Position numbers and translations under genes: made by a program
Notes under the pieces: model-generated
Database searches by the model: none
Told to the model about the DNA's origin: nothing
Seen by the model: the letters and a program-made list of their open reading frames with translations, nothing else
Assembly (NCBI GenBank): GCA_021159105.1
Contig: JAGGSM010000009.1
Coordinates: 1-10,383, forward strand
DNA: 10,383 nucleotides
Direction of reading: 5' to 3'
DNA from: Candidatus Bipolaricaulota bacterium
GTDB taxonomy: Bacteria; Bipolaricaulota; Bipolaricaulia; UBA7950; UBA9294
Shown: positions 1-6,550 of the stretch, one piece after another
Layout: every line of letters starts with the position of its first letter
Position numbering within the stretch: position 1 is the first letter of the stretch

Positions 1-630
1 GTTCTTGCAGTCGAGGATGCGCAGCGGGTTCTCCTCGTAGCGGCGCTGGCAGTCCTCACACATGGAATCGATGTGCGGTGCGAAGTGCTCGCGCAGGGCG
101 TCGCGGTACCTCTTGTGATCTTCGGCGCAGCCGATGCTGTTCAGCCTCAGCGAAAGTCCCCTGAGGCCAAGCTCATGCATCAGGCTCCAGGCGAGGCTGA
201 TCACCTCGACGTCGAGCGACGGGTCGAGCGAGCCGAGCGCCTCCACCCCGTACTGGTGGAACTGGCGGCTGCGCCCCTTCTGCGGCTTTTCGTAGCGAAA
301 CATCGGCCCGATGTAGAAGAGCTTCTGAAACGGGTCCTGCGTTGCCATCCCGTGTTCGACGTAGGAGCGGACGACCGACGCCGTCGCCTCCGGCCGCAGG
401 GTAAGAGACCTCCCCTTCTTGTCGGGGAAGGTGTACATCTCCTTGTTCACCACGTCCGTCGCCTCGCCGATCCCGCGGGAGAAGAGCTCCGTGTGCTCCA
501 CCAACGGGGGGCGGATCTCGCGGTAGTTGAAGCGGCGGGCGATCTCGCGGATCGTCGCCTCCAACCGCGTCCAGTAGTCGGCCTCGTCAGGGAGGATATC
601 GCGCATCCCGCGCACGGATTCGTATGCCAT
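1..630 (-). CDS. hisS: Histidyl-tRNA synthetase, N-terminal 210 residues (cut by window edge)
   Basis: HisRS is a class II aminoacyl-tRNA synthetase that charges tRNA-His with histidine in the cytoplasm. The visible 210 residues begin MAYESVRGMRDILPDE, the usual HisRS opening. They then show TLRPEATASVVR (about residues 87-98) and class II motif 2, FRYEKPQKGRSRQFHQ (residues 121-136). Next comes the insertion-type stretch with paired cysteines (CEDCQRR followed by LRILDCK) that many bacterial HisRS carry. The C-terminal catalytic half and the anticodon-binding domain lie beyond position 1. The ATG at 630-628 follows the ribH stop after 2 nt, and an AAGGA inside the end of ribH can serve as its ribosome binding site. 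It is therefore probably the last or a later gene of the ribE-ribBA-ribH transcript. Its base composition looks somewhat GC-richer than the rib genes. Identification is very secure. Confidence 0.96.
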   Translation of the reverse strand, partial: MAYESVRGMRDILPDEADYWTRLEATIREIARRFNYREIRPPLVEHTELFSRGIGEATDVVNKEMYTFPDKKGRSLTLRPEATASVVRSYVEHGMATQDPFQKLFYIGPMFRYEKPQKGRSRQFHQYGVEALGSLDPSLDVEVISLAWSLMHELGLRGLSLRLNSIGCAEDHKRYRDALREHFAPHIDSMCEDCQRRYEENPLRILDCKN

Positions 631-632
631 TA

Positions 633-1097
633 CTACAGTTCCTTCATCAGGTTCGCCATCTCGATCATCGTCTCCGCCGCCTGGGAACCCTTGTTCCCCA
701 TCTTCGTCCCCGCCCGCTCGATCGCCTGATCGATCGTATCGGATGTGATCACGCCGAATACGACTGGGACGTCTACGTCGAGGTTCACTCGGGCCAACCC
801 CTTGGCGATCTCGGAGGCGATCATGTCGAAGTGCGGGGTCGCACCGCGGATCACCGCGGCGAGGGCGATCACACCATCGTACTTTCCGCTGGTCGCCATC
901 ACACGCGCGATCTTAGGCACCTCAAACGCCCCCGGCACCCAGCTTATTTCGATCGCTTCCTCTGATACGTTCGATCGACGCAGCCGATCGAGCGCCCCAT
1001 CGAGGAGGCGCGTTGTGATCAGGTCGTTGAACCTGCTGACGACGATCCCAGCTCGCAGGCCCTTACCGTCGAACCCTCCTTCGTACACCTTAGCCAT
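633..1097 (-). CDS. ribH: 6,7-dimethyl-8-ribityllumazine synthase
   Basis: RibH condenses 5-amino-6-ribitylaminouracil with 3,4-dihydroxy-2-butanone 4-phosphate to give 6,7-dimethyl-8-ribityllumazine, the penultimate step of riboflavin synthesis. The 154-residue protein has the standard family length. Signature segments are RFN (residues 22-24), VPGAFE (54-59), GATPHFD (85-91, with the catalytic-type His89) and AGTKMGNKGSQAA (129-141). I chose the ATG at 1097-1095 because a strong GGAGGAGGA Shine-Dalgarno sits just upstream at 1101-1109. A GTG at 1151 would add 18 residues that do not belong to the family. The gene lies 77 nt after ribBA, and that spacer can fold into a bulged hairpin. It ends 2 nt before hisS. 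It receives the butanone phosphate made by RibBA and passes lumazine to RibE, both encoded upstream in the same transcript. Confidence 0.96.
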   Translation of the reverse strand: MAKVYEGGFDGKGLRAGIVVSRFNDLITTRLLDGALDRLRRSNVSEEAIEISWVPGAFEVPKIARVMATSGKYDGVIALAAVIRGATPHFDMIASEIAKGLARVNLDVDVPVVFGVITSDTIDQAIERAGTKMGNKGSQAAETMIEMANLMKEL

Positions 1098-1116
1098 TTC
1101 TCCTCCTCCGCTCTTG

Positions 1117-1149
1117 GATCGAGCGATTGAACATCGAGATCTCCCGATC
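1117..1149 (-). other. Bulged stem-loop in the ribBA-ribH spacer
   Basis: Read on the minus strand, the spacer folds as GATC-gg-GAG-atct-CGAT, loop GTTCA, then ATCG-CTC-GATC. That is 11 base pairs in three blocks, with two left-side bulges. It ends about 8 nt before the ribH Shine-Dalgarno. It could stabilise an mRNA end or modulate ribH translation, or it may be chance in GATC-rich sequence. There is no U-tract, so it is not a standard terminator. Confidence 0.3.
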
Positions 1150-1174
1150 ACTCAATTACATAATCCCTCAATCA

Positions 1175-2374
1175 TCAGACGTCTCGCAACTGGTGTCCCA
1201 TCTTCTCTTTCTTGGTCTTCAGATAGTAGCGATTGTGCTCGTTCGGTGGAATCTCAATTGGCACCTGCTCGGTGATCTTCAGCCCGTATCCGCCCAGCCC
1301 GATCACCTTTTTGGGGTTGTTCGTCAAGAGGCGGATCGTCGTCAGGCCGAGGTCGCACAGGATCTGAGCACCGATCCCGTAGTCGCGCAGGTCGGCGGGG
1401 AAGCCGAGCCTCTCGTTTGCCTCCACCGTATCGAGCCCCTGGTCCTGCAATTGATAGGCGCAGACCTTGTTCTTCAACCCAATTCCCCGACCTTCTTGCC
1501 GCATGTACACGATGACCCCCAGCCCTTCGTGTTCGATCATCTCCATTGCGTGGTGAAGCTGATCCCCGCAGTCGCAGCGGTATGACCCGAAGACGTCCCC
1601 GGTGAGGCACTCGGAGTGCACGCGCACGAGCACGTTCTCCTTGCCGGCGACATCTCCCTTGACGAGGGCCACGTGCTCTTCATCCTCGATTGGGCTGGTG
1701 TAGCTGACGATCTTGAAATCTCCGTAGCGAGTCGGAAGCTCTGCCGTCGCCACCCGCTGTACCAGGTTCTCGTGCCGCTTGCGGTAGGCGATGAGATCGG
1801 TGATGCTGGCGATCTTGAGATCATGTTGGGCGGCGAACTCCTTCAGCTGCGGGAGGCGCGCCATCGTGCCGTCGTCGTTCATCACCTCGCAGATCACCGC
1901 CGCCGGCTTGAGTCCAGCCAGGCGGGCGAGATCGACCGCAGCCTCGGTGTGGCCGGCGCGCTTCAGTACCCCTCCCTCCTGAGCGATCAGGGGAAAGACG
2001 TGCCCTGGGCGGGCGAGGTCTTCTGGAGTCGCAGCGTCGTCGATCATCACGCGTACGGTCCGTGCCCGATCCTGCGCTGAGATTCCAGTAGTGATGCCAT
2101 GGCGAGCATCGACGCTCACCGTGAATCTTGTCCCGTGCAGGGCGGTGTTCTCCGGCGCCATGGGAGGGAGAGCGAGCTTGTGTGCGCGCTCCACGTCTAT
2201 CGGCGCGCAGATCAGTCCGCGCGCGTACTTGGCCATGAAGTTTATCAGTTCTGGAGTCACATGCTGCGCAGCGATCACCAGGTCCCCTTCATTCTCCCTG
2301 TTCTCATCGTCGACAAGGATCACCATCTTGCCATCCTTGATCCTCGCGATCGCCTCTTCTATGCTAATAAGCAT
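1175..2374 (-). CDS. ribBA: Bifunctional 3,4-dihydroxy-2-butanone-4-phosphate synthase / GTP cyclohydrolase II
   Basis: RibBA starts both branches of riboflavin synthesis. Its N-terminal half converts ribulose 5-phosphate to 3,4-dihydroxy-2-butanone 4-phosphate plus formate. Its C-terminal half opens GTP to the diaminopyrimidine precursor. At 399 residues it has the normal fusion length. The DHBP synthase half (about 1-200) shows DDENRENEGD (22-31), HGITTGISAQDRA (92-104), RPGHVFPL (122-129) and GHTEAAVDL (141-149). The cyclohydrolase half (about 205-399) shows the zinc-binding pattern SECLTGDVFGSYRCDCG with Cys256, Cys267 and Cys269, then RQEGRGIGL (292-300) and TNNPKK (351-356). Catalytic residues of both halves look intact, so both activities are expected. 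The ATG at 2374 overlaps the end of ribE by 11 nt, which suggests translational coupling. The product would feed RibH directly on one branch. The other branch needs a RibD deaminase/reductase, which is not in this window. Confidence 0.97.
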   Translation of the reverse strand: MLISIEEAIARIKDGKMVILVDDENRENEGDLVIAAQHVTPELINFMAKYARGLICAPIDVERAHKLALPPMAPENTALHGTRFTVSVDARHGITTGISAQDRARTVRVMIDDAATPEDLARPGHVFPLIAQEGGVLKRAGHTEAAVDLARLAGLKPAAVICEVMNDDGTMARLPQLKEFAAQHDLKIASITDLIAYRKRHENLVQRVATAELPTRYGDFKIVSYTSPIEDEEHVALVKGDVAGKENVLVRVHSECLTGDVFGSYRCDCGDQLHHAMEMIEHEGLGVIVYMRQEGRGIGLKNKVCAYQLQDQGLDTVEANERLGFPADLRDYGIGAQILCDLGLTTIRLLTNNPKKVIGLGGYGLKITEQVPIEIPPNEHNRYYLKTKKEKMGHQLRDV

Positions 2375-2942
2375 CCTTCATCATCCCCCGAACGTACTTT
2401 GCCAGTATATCAAACTCGATGTTCACCGGGTCCCCGATTCTTCTATCCTGCAGAGCGGTGGTCGCGTAGGTGCTTGGGATAACCGCCACCTTGAAGCTGC
2501 GCTCGCTCACATCAAATGGCGTCAGGCTGATCCCATCCACTGCCACCGAGCCCTTCTCCACTACGTAACCGCGAAACTCCTGTGGGTACGAGAAGGTGAA
2601 CGTCCACCCCTCCCGTTCCCGACGTACCTCCACCACCCTGCCCATGGTATCGACGTGCCCGAGGACGATGTGTCCATCCAGACCACTTTGTAGAGCTAGT
2701 GGAAGCTCCAGGTTCACTCGTCCACGTGGGCGCTGCTGCCCAAGGGACGTGCGCGCGAGCGTCTCAGAAGAGATGTCAGCGCGGAAACCGTCACGAGTGA
2801 GTTCAGAGACGGTCAAACAGACGCCGTTAACTGCGATGCTGGCTCCAAGAGAGAGCTCATCTCGCAGGGAGGTAGAGACCTCGAGCCGATCGCGCCGCAG
2901 TTCCAGCAGCAGTCCCAAGTCGCGTACAATTCCTGTAAACAT
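2364..2942 (-). CDS. ribE: Riboflavin synthase, alpha chain
   Basis: Riboflavin synthase dismutates two 6,7-dimethyl-8-ribityllumazine molecules into riboflavin and 5-amino-6-ribitylaminouracil. The 192-residue protein starts with the diagnostic MFTGIV. It shows the two homologous lumazine-binding barrels: the first with SIAVNGVCLTV (35-45), the second from about residue 90 with GHVD (95-98) and GSVAVDGISLTP (131-142). The usual IPHT element near the end of the second barrel appears here as IPSTY (155-159), with Ser in place of His. The ATG at 2942-2940 is fixed by the MFTGIV match but has no recognisable Shine-Dalgarno. A promoter candidate ends only 11 nt upstream, so the message may be essentially leaderless. 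It is the first gene of the rib transcript and overlaps ribBA by 11 nt. In B. subtilis this gene is called ribE and in E. coli ribC. Confidence 0.95.
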   Translation of the reverse strand: MFTGIVRDLGLLLELRRDRLEVSTSLRDELSLGASIAVNGVCLTVSELTRDGFRADISSETLARTSLGQQRPRGRVNLELPLALQSGLDGHIVLGHVDTMGRVVEVRREREGWTFTFSYPQEFRGYVVEKGSVAVDGISLTPFDVSERSFKVAVIPSTYATTALQDRRIGDPVNIEFDILAKYVRGMMKDAY

Positions 2943-2953
2943 CGATGTAAGCG

Positions 2954-2982
2954 AGTTTAACGCAAGGGCGAATTTCGATCAA
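2954..2982 (-). promoter_or_regulatory. Candidate sigma70-type promoter for ribE-ribBA-ribH-hisS
   Basis: On the minus strand there is TTGATC (-35, 4 of 6 matches) at 2982-2977, exactly 17 nt of spacer, and TAAACT (-10, 4 of 6) at 2959-2954. A start about 7 nt after the -10 falls near 2947, some 5 nt from the ribE ATG. This is a sequence match only. The position in a 93-bp divergent gap supports it. Confidence 0.5.
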
Positions 2983-2987
2983 TGAAG

Positions 2988-3016
2988 TTGCAACCCTGTC
3001 GCTGCTTGGATACTCT
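2988..3016 (+). promoter_or_regulatory. Candidate promoter for yidC-jag-mnmE
   Basis: TTGCAA at 2988-2993 (4 of 6 to the -35 consensus) is followed after 17 nt by TACTCT at 3011-3016, which keeps the key T-A and final T of the -10 box. It lies back-to-back with the ribE promoter, the two -35 boxes being 5 bp apart. The match is modest. The predicted start near 3023 leaves only a short leader before the Shine-Dalgarno at 3025-3030. Confidence 0.35.
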
Positions 3017-3024
3017 ATCGTTTC

Positions 3025-3030
3025 AGGAGG
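3025..3030 (+). promoter_or_regulatory. Shine-Dalgarno that fixes the yidC TTG start
   Basis: A perfect AGGAGG lies 5 nt before a TTG codon at 3036-3038. The in-frame ATG further upstream at 2982 has no ribosome binding site and would put a polar, cysteine-containing extension before the membrane anchor. The TTG is therefore the better start. Confidence 0.8.
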
Positions 3031-3035
3031 CTATC

Positions 3036-4619
3036 TTGCTAAAACGACGTGCTTATTTGGGGTTTGTGCTACTGCTCTTAGTGATCTCAGTGATCACCTT
3101 CGCCGGTTCTAAGGACATGTCCTACGAGATCGTCGACAGAGACGGCTCAAAAGAGGTCACTGTGAGCACCGGCCTGGCGAGCTATGTGTTCTCCGAGAGC
3201 GGAGGCGTGTTGAAGAGCATCTATCTGTCCTTCGCCCCGTACGGCTCCAAGGTGGCTGAGCTCGTTCCGGGAACGACAACCGATACCAAGACACTCGCGC
3301 GAAAGTACGTGAGCAACACTCTGTTCCCGTTCACCACCACCGGTGAAGATGGCCTTGAGTTCACCTATACCCTCGTTGGAGTGGAGCAACCTGCACCGGA
3401 CAGACTGACGGTAGAGTTTCGCGGGAGTGCGGGGGATCTAACGATTGACAAGACGTTCATCCTGTACAACGATCCGTACTACACCATCGACGTTGCGATG
3501 AAGGTTGTGAACTCCTCAGACAAGGCAACACGGGTCGAGATGACCGTCGGGGACTACACCCCGATTGAGAAGGGTCGCTCCCTCGTGTATCAGTTCGACA
3601 ATGCCGCTGGTAGCGACCTGCTGGCCAAAGGGTCCTACACAACGTTCAACGGGGTCGGGCTGATGGACAAGAAGACGGTGTTCTTCCTCAAGGTGAACGA
3701 TACTAGTGGGATCGACCCGTTTCTGCAGCGCGCGGAGTCTGGGAACAGAAGGTTTGGGGTGATGCTTGCCGCGAGTCCGGGTGAGGTGAGTTACGCTTTC
3801 TCCATGTACGGAGGGCGCAGGCAGTACCTCCTGATGAATCACTCCGGCCTGGGGACGCTGGACAATCCTGGCACGGCAGCGCGGTTGATCATCCCAGTGA
3901 CGCAGTTCCTCAACCTCCTGTATCGCTACACGGGCAACTACGGATGGGCGATCCTCCTGTTCACCCTCATCACTCGCATCATCCTCTTCCCTCTGATGCG
4001 CAAGCAGTACCACTCCATGGCCAAGATGCAGAAGCTGCAGCCGCGGCTGAAGAAGATCCAGGAGCGGTTCAAGGACGACAAGCAGCTCATGCAGCAGAAG
4101 CTGATGGAGATGTACAAGAAGGAAGGGGTCAACCCGATGGGTGGGTGCCTTCCGATGTTCGTCCAGCTTCCGATCCTCGTTCTGCTGTGGAAGGCGATCC
4201 TCTATTCTGCCACCCAAATCCACTTCTCACCGGGTTTCCTGTGGGTATCAGATCTCAGCGTCCGTGATCCCTACTTCATCCTCGTGATCCTGACGACCGC
4301 GGTGATGATCCTGCAGCAGAAGATGATGACCCCGATGACCACCGGTGACGCCCAGGGAAGCCAGAAGTACATGGGATATGTGATGCCGATCTTCATGGCC
4401 GTCTTCCTGTACAACTTCCCGGCCGGTCTGTGGTTCTACTACCTCCTGACAACCGTCTTCCAGGTAGGGCAGCAGTACTTCGTTAATTGGGAGATGGCAA
4501 AGGCGGACGCGGCGAGTGCCGCGTTGGCCCCTGTTGCCGAAGATGATGAATATCCGGCGGAGAGCGAGGCGATCGAGGTAGAGGCTGATGACGACGACAG
4601 TAGTGGAGAAGGTAAGTAA
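3036..4619 (+). CDS. yidC: Membrane protein insertase YidC, Gram-negative type with large periplasmic domain
   Basis: YidC inserts and folds inner-membrane proteins, alone or beside SecYEG/SecDF. From the TTG at 3036 the product has 527 residues, the size of the Gram-negative form. The N-terminal anchor is a hydrophobic run of about 18 residues after LKRR. A beta-rich periplasmic domain (about residues 27-290) follows. The conserved five-helix insertase core then begins at LIIPVTQFLNLLYRY. The hydrophilic-groove arginine is present as Arg314 in TLITRIILFPL. Next comes the charged cytoplasmic hairpin KMQKLQPRLKKIQERF and the VNPMGGCLPMFVQLPI segment. The last 30 or so residues are strongly acidic (EADDDDSSGEGK). 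The 3' end overlaps the next gene by 32 nt. Unlike the common rpmH-rnpA-yidC order, the upstream neighbour here is a divergent riboflavin operon. Confidence 0.96.
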   Translation: MLKRRAYLGFVLLLLVISVITFAGSKDMSYEIVDRDGSKEVTVSTGLASYVFSESGGVLKSIYLSFAPYGSKVAELVPGTTTDTKTLARKYVSNTLFPFTTTGEDGLEFTYTLVGVEQPAPDRLTVEFRGSAGDLTIDKTFILYNDPYYTIDVAMKVVNSSDKATRVEMTVGDYTPIEKGRSLVYQFDNAAGSDLLAKGSYTTFNGVGLMDKKTVFFLKVNDTSGIDPFLQRAESGNRRFGVMLAASPGEVSYAFSMYGGRRQYLLMNHSGLGTLDNPGTAARLIIPVTQFLNLLYRYTGNYGWAILLFTLITRIILFPLMRKQYHSMAKMQKLQPRLKKIQERFKDDKQLMQQKLMEMYKKEGVNPMGGCLPMFVQLPILVLLWKAILYSATQIHFSPGFLWVSDLSVRDPYFILVILTTAVMILQQKMMTPMTTGDAQGSQKYMGYVMPIFMAVFLYNFPAGLWFYYLLTTVFQVGQQYFVNWEMAKADAASAALAPVAEDDEYPAESEAIEVEADDDDSSGEGK

Positions 4620-5058
4620 GGAGATCGAATCCTTCTTGCGGGAGCTTCTCAATGTCCTTGAGGAAGAAGAGGTCGCGTTCGCTGTTGAGGGTGATCCGAT
4701 GGAGGAGATCTACGTCAACCTCACCGGGAACCTGTTCTCTCTTCCCGAGGAGCGGCCGATTCTGAACGCGCTCGAGCACTTAGTGCAGATAGCTGTTCAC
4801 CGCAAGACGGGGATCGACTGCGCCATTGTCCTCGATGTCAATGGTGCGGTGAAGAAGAGGAGAGCGGAGCTGATCAAGTTCGCCCTCGGTGCCGCCGAAT
4901 CGGTGCGGCGTGAGCACAAGCGGGTCCGGCTCAATCCGATGCCTGCTCGCGAGCGGCGCACGATCCACATCACGCTCACCAACTTTCCCGGAGTGAAGAC
5001 GTACAGCATCGGCGAGGGGGATGAGCGGCGCGTGGTCATCGAACCAGAAGACGCGTGA
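4588..5058 (+). CDS. jag: Jag/KhpB-like KH-R3H RNA-binding protein, short form
   Basis: The protein has 156 residues and its place between yidC and mnmE is typical of Jag (KhpB/EloR), an RNA-binding protein tied to membrane insertion and cell envelope growth in Firmicutes. The C-terminal R3H domain is recognisable: RERRTIHITL (121-130) has Arg123 three residues before His127, followed by VKTYSIGEGDERRVVIEP. The middle (about 25-90) aligns with the KH domain by its end, NALEHLVQIAVHRKTG, like the usual DALQYLVN region. The GxxG loop that should precede it reads Pro53-Glu-Glu-Arg56. The N-terminal Jag_N domain of full-length Jag is missing; only about 25 charged helical residues come first. I chose the ATG at 4588, inside the yidC end, after GAGG repeats; a GTG at 4603 is an alternative. 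Family assignment is good, but RNA binding by the KH part is doubtful. Confidence 0.82.
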   Translation: MTTTVVEKVSKEIESFLRELLNVLEEEEVAFAVEGDPMEEIYVNLTGNLFSLPEERPILNALEHLVQIAVHRKTGIDCAIVLDVNGAVKKRRAELIKFALGAAESVRREHKRVRLNPMPARERRTIHITLTNFPGVKTYSIGEGDERRVVIEPEDA

Positions 5059-6437
5059 TGCACGGTGTGATTCCCAGTGACACGATCGCCGCGATATCGA
5101 CCCCAATCGGAGAGGGGGGAATCGGGATAGTCCGGTTGAGCGGGCCGGATGCAATCGAAATCGCCCATCGCCTGTTTCGCTCCCCTCGCAGAGTCGACAT
5201 CAGAGGCGTCCCCACGCACACGATTCACTACGGGCACGTGCTGTTCAACGGCGAGACCATCGACGAGGTGTTGCTGTCGGTGATGCGCGCTCCAGGCACC
5301 TACACGCGCGAGGATGTGGTGGAGATAAACTGTCATGGTGGTATTGTTGCCGTGCGCCTCGTGCTCGATGCCGTGCTCGCCTCGGGGGCTCGCCTGGCAG
5401 AGCGGGGGGAGTTCACCAAGCGTGCCTTCCTCAACGGCAGGATCTCCCTCGATCAGGCATCCTCTGTCCTCAACATCGTCAGGGCGAGAACGAAGCTGGG
5501 GCTCGAAGTGGCGGTCGATCAGCTCGGTGGGCGCTTCTCCGAGCAGATCGCGTTATTGAGAGAGCAGATTGCCTCCCTTCTCGCGCGGATCGAAGTGCAG
5601 ATCGACTACCCAGATGAGGATATCGAGCAACAGGGCCTGCTGGCGGAGATTGGCCAGCTGGCAGTGCGGGTGGAAAGACTGCTCACTGCAAGCTCACATG
5701 GGAAGGTCCTCCTTGAAGGGTTGACCATCGCCATTGTCGGCCGACCCAACGTGGGGAAATCGACCCTGCTGAATGCTCTGCTCTCCGAGGAGCGGGCGAT
5801 CGTCACTGAGGTGCCAGGGACGACGCGCGATACGGTGGAGGAGATTGCGGTGCTCGGGGGCGTTCCGGTGCGCTTGATCGACACGGCTGGGATGCGGCAG
5901 CCGGGAGATCCCGTGGAGGCCGAGGGGGTCCGCAGATCCCAGGAAGCGATGAAGCGATCGGACCTCATCCTCCTCATCCTCGATCGGAGCTGCGAGCTGA
6001 GCGCTGAGGACATGTCCCTGTTGCAGCGGGAGTGGGATAGGCCCCTGTTCATCGTTCTCAACAAGATCGACCTCCCGGCAGCGGTGAGAAGGAGCGCCAT
6101 CGGATCGCGTGCGGAGGCTCATCCGGTCTTCGAGATCTCGGGGAAGACCGGCGAGGGGATCGATAGATTGGAACAAGGAATCCTCGACCGCCTGCTCGGC
6201 GGGGAGATCGCTGGTCGCAGCTCCGCCCTCCTCCTGGACGTGTGGGAGAGGGACCTGCTCCGTCGCCTGCACGAGTCGCTATCGCGAGCCGGTGGGGTGC
6301 TCGAGCAGGGGGCTTCAGTCGACATCATCGCCGAGGGCCTGCGCGCCGCTCACAGGATCGCTGGTGAATTGCAGGGGATCGACGCTGATGAGGAGGTCCT
6401 CGATCAGCTCTTCCGCCGCTTCTGCGTTGGGAAGTGA
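5058..6437 (+). CDS. mnmE: tRNA uridine-5-carboxymethylaminomethyl(34) synthesis GTPase MnmE
   Basis: MnmE works with MnmG to modify the wobble uridine U34 of certain tRNAs (cmnm5U), using GTP, a methylene-tetrahydrofolate-derived carbon and FAD. The 459-residue product has the family length. The N-terminal folate-binding domain opens with SDTIAAISTPIGEGGIGIVR. A helical domain follows, and inside it sits the Ras-like G domain: G1 GRPNVGKS (228-235), G2 GTTRDT, G3 DTAGM (from 275) and G4 NKID (335-338). The C-terminus ends with FCVGK, carrying the conserved Cys. The ATG at 5058 overlaps the jag stop by one base (TGATG). A GTG codon directly before it, or another at 5067, are less likely starts. 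All key residues are intact. The usual neighbours mnmG and rsmG do not follow; the next gene is convergent recJ. Confidence 0.97.
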   Translation: MHGVIPSDTIAAISTPIGEGGIGIVRLSGPDAIEIAHRLFRSPRRVDIRGVPTHTIHYGHVLFNGETIDEVLLSVMRAPGTYTREDVVEINCHGGIVAVRLVLDAVLASGARLAERGEFTKRAFLNGRISLDQASSVLNIVRARTKLGLEVAVDQLGGRFSEQIALLREQIASLLARIEVQIDYPDEDIEQQGLLAEIGQLAVRVERLLTASSHGKVLLEGLTIAIVGRPNVGKSTLLNALLSEERAIVTEVPGTTRDTVEEIAVLGGVPVRLIDTAGMRQPGDPVEAEGVRRSQEAMKRSDLILLILDRSCELSAEDMSLLQREWDRPLFIVLNKIDLPAAVRRSAIGSRAEAHPVFEISGKTGEGIDRLEQGILDRLLGGEIAGRSSALLLDVWERDLLRRLHESLSRAGGVLEQGASVDIIAEGLRAAHRIAGELQGIDADEEVLDQLFRRFCVGK

Positions 6438-6446
6438 TTCTGGCTA

Positions 6447-6489
6447 CAGGTAGCGCTCACCTGCAAAGATCAGATTCATACCCAATCTG
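6447..6489 (+). terminator. Tandem small hairpins after mnmE, possible weak terminator
   Basis: Ten bases after the mnmE stop is CAGGT-AGCGCTC-ACCTG (6447-6463), then CAGATT-CATACCC-AATCTG (6471-6489), two perfect short stems of 5 and 6 bp with 7-nt loops. Neither is followed by a run of T, so intrinsic termination is uncertain. They may instead protect the mRNA 3' end. Confidence 0.3.
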
Positions 6490-6550
6490 CAGCGATGGTC
6501 CCTTTCCCGCAGGCAAAGCAAGACATTCCATAGGCACAATGATCGCTGCA
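6488..6550. repeat. 9-bp inverted repeat spanning the mnmE/recJ convergent spacer
   Basis: TGCAGCGAT at 6488-6496 and its exact complement ATCGCTGCA at 6542-6550 flank 45 bp in the 124-bp gap between the converging mnmE and recJ. It could form a long-looped terminator-like structure for either strand, or be the trace of an older element. No gene is seen in this gap. Confidence 0.35.

Noticed and set aside
73..729. Long plus-strand open frames opposite hisS and the rib genes (also around 745-1275 and 1616-2080)
   Set aside because: They are antisense to well-identified genes, recognise no family, and have the arginine/histidine/valine-rich composition of shadow frames in GC-rich DNA.
1098..1151. 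GTG at 1151 as an earlier start of ribH
   Set aside because: The added residues do not resemble lumazine synthase and the strong GGAGGAGGA just before the ATG at 1097 decides the start.
2943..2981. FMN (RFN) riboswitch upstream of ribE
   Set aside because: Only about 40 bp separate the ribE start from yidC-side sequence and none of the conserved RFN segments is visible.
2982..3035. ATG at 2982 as the start of yidC, adding 18 residues
   Set aside because: It has no ribosome binding site, the extra residues are polar with cysteines before the membrane anchor, and it overlaps the candidate promoter. The TTG at 3036 has a perfect AGGAGG.
2943..3035. Replication origin near yidC
   Set aside because: No DnaA-box cluster (TTATCCACA-like) is visible in the gap, and rpmH, rnpA, dnaA and mnmG are absent from the neighbourhood.
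3516..4223. Long minus-strand open frame inside yidC
   Set aside because: It is antisense to the conserved YidC core, has no family match and is a composition shadow.
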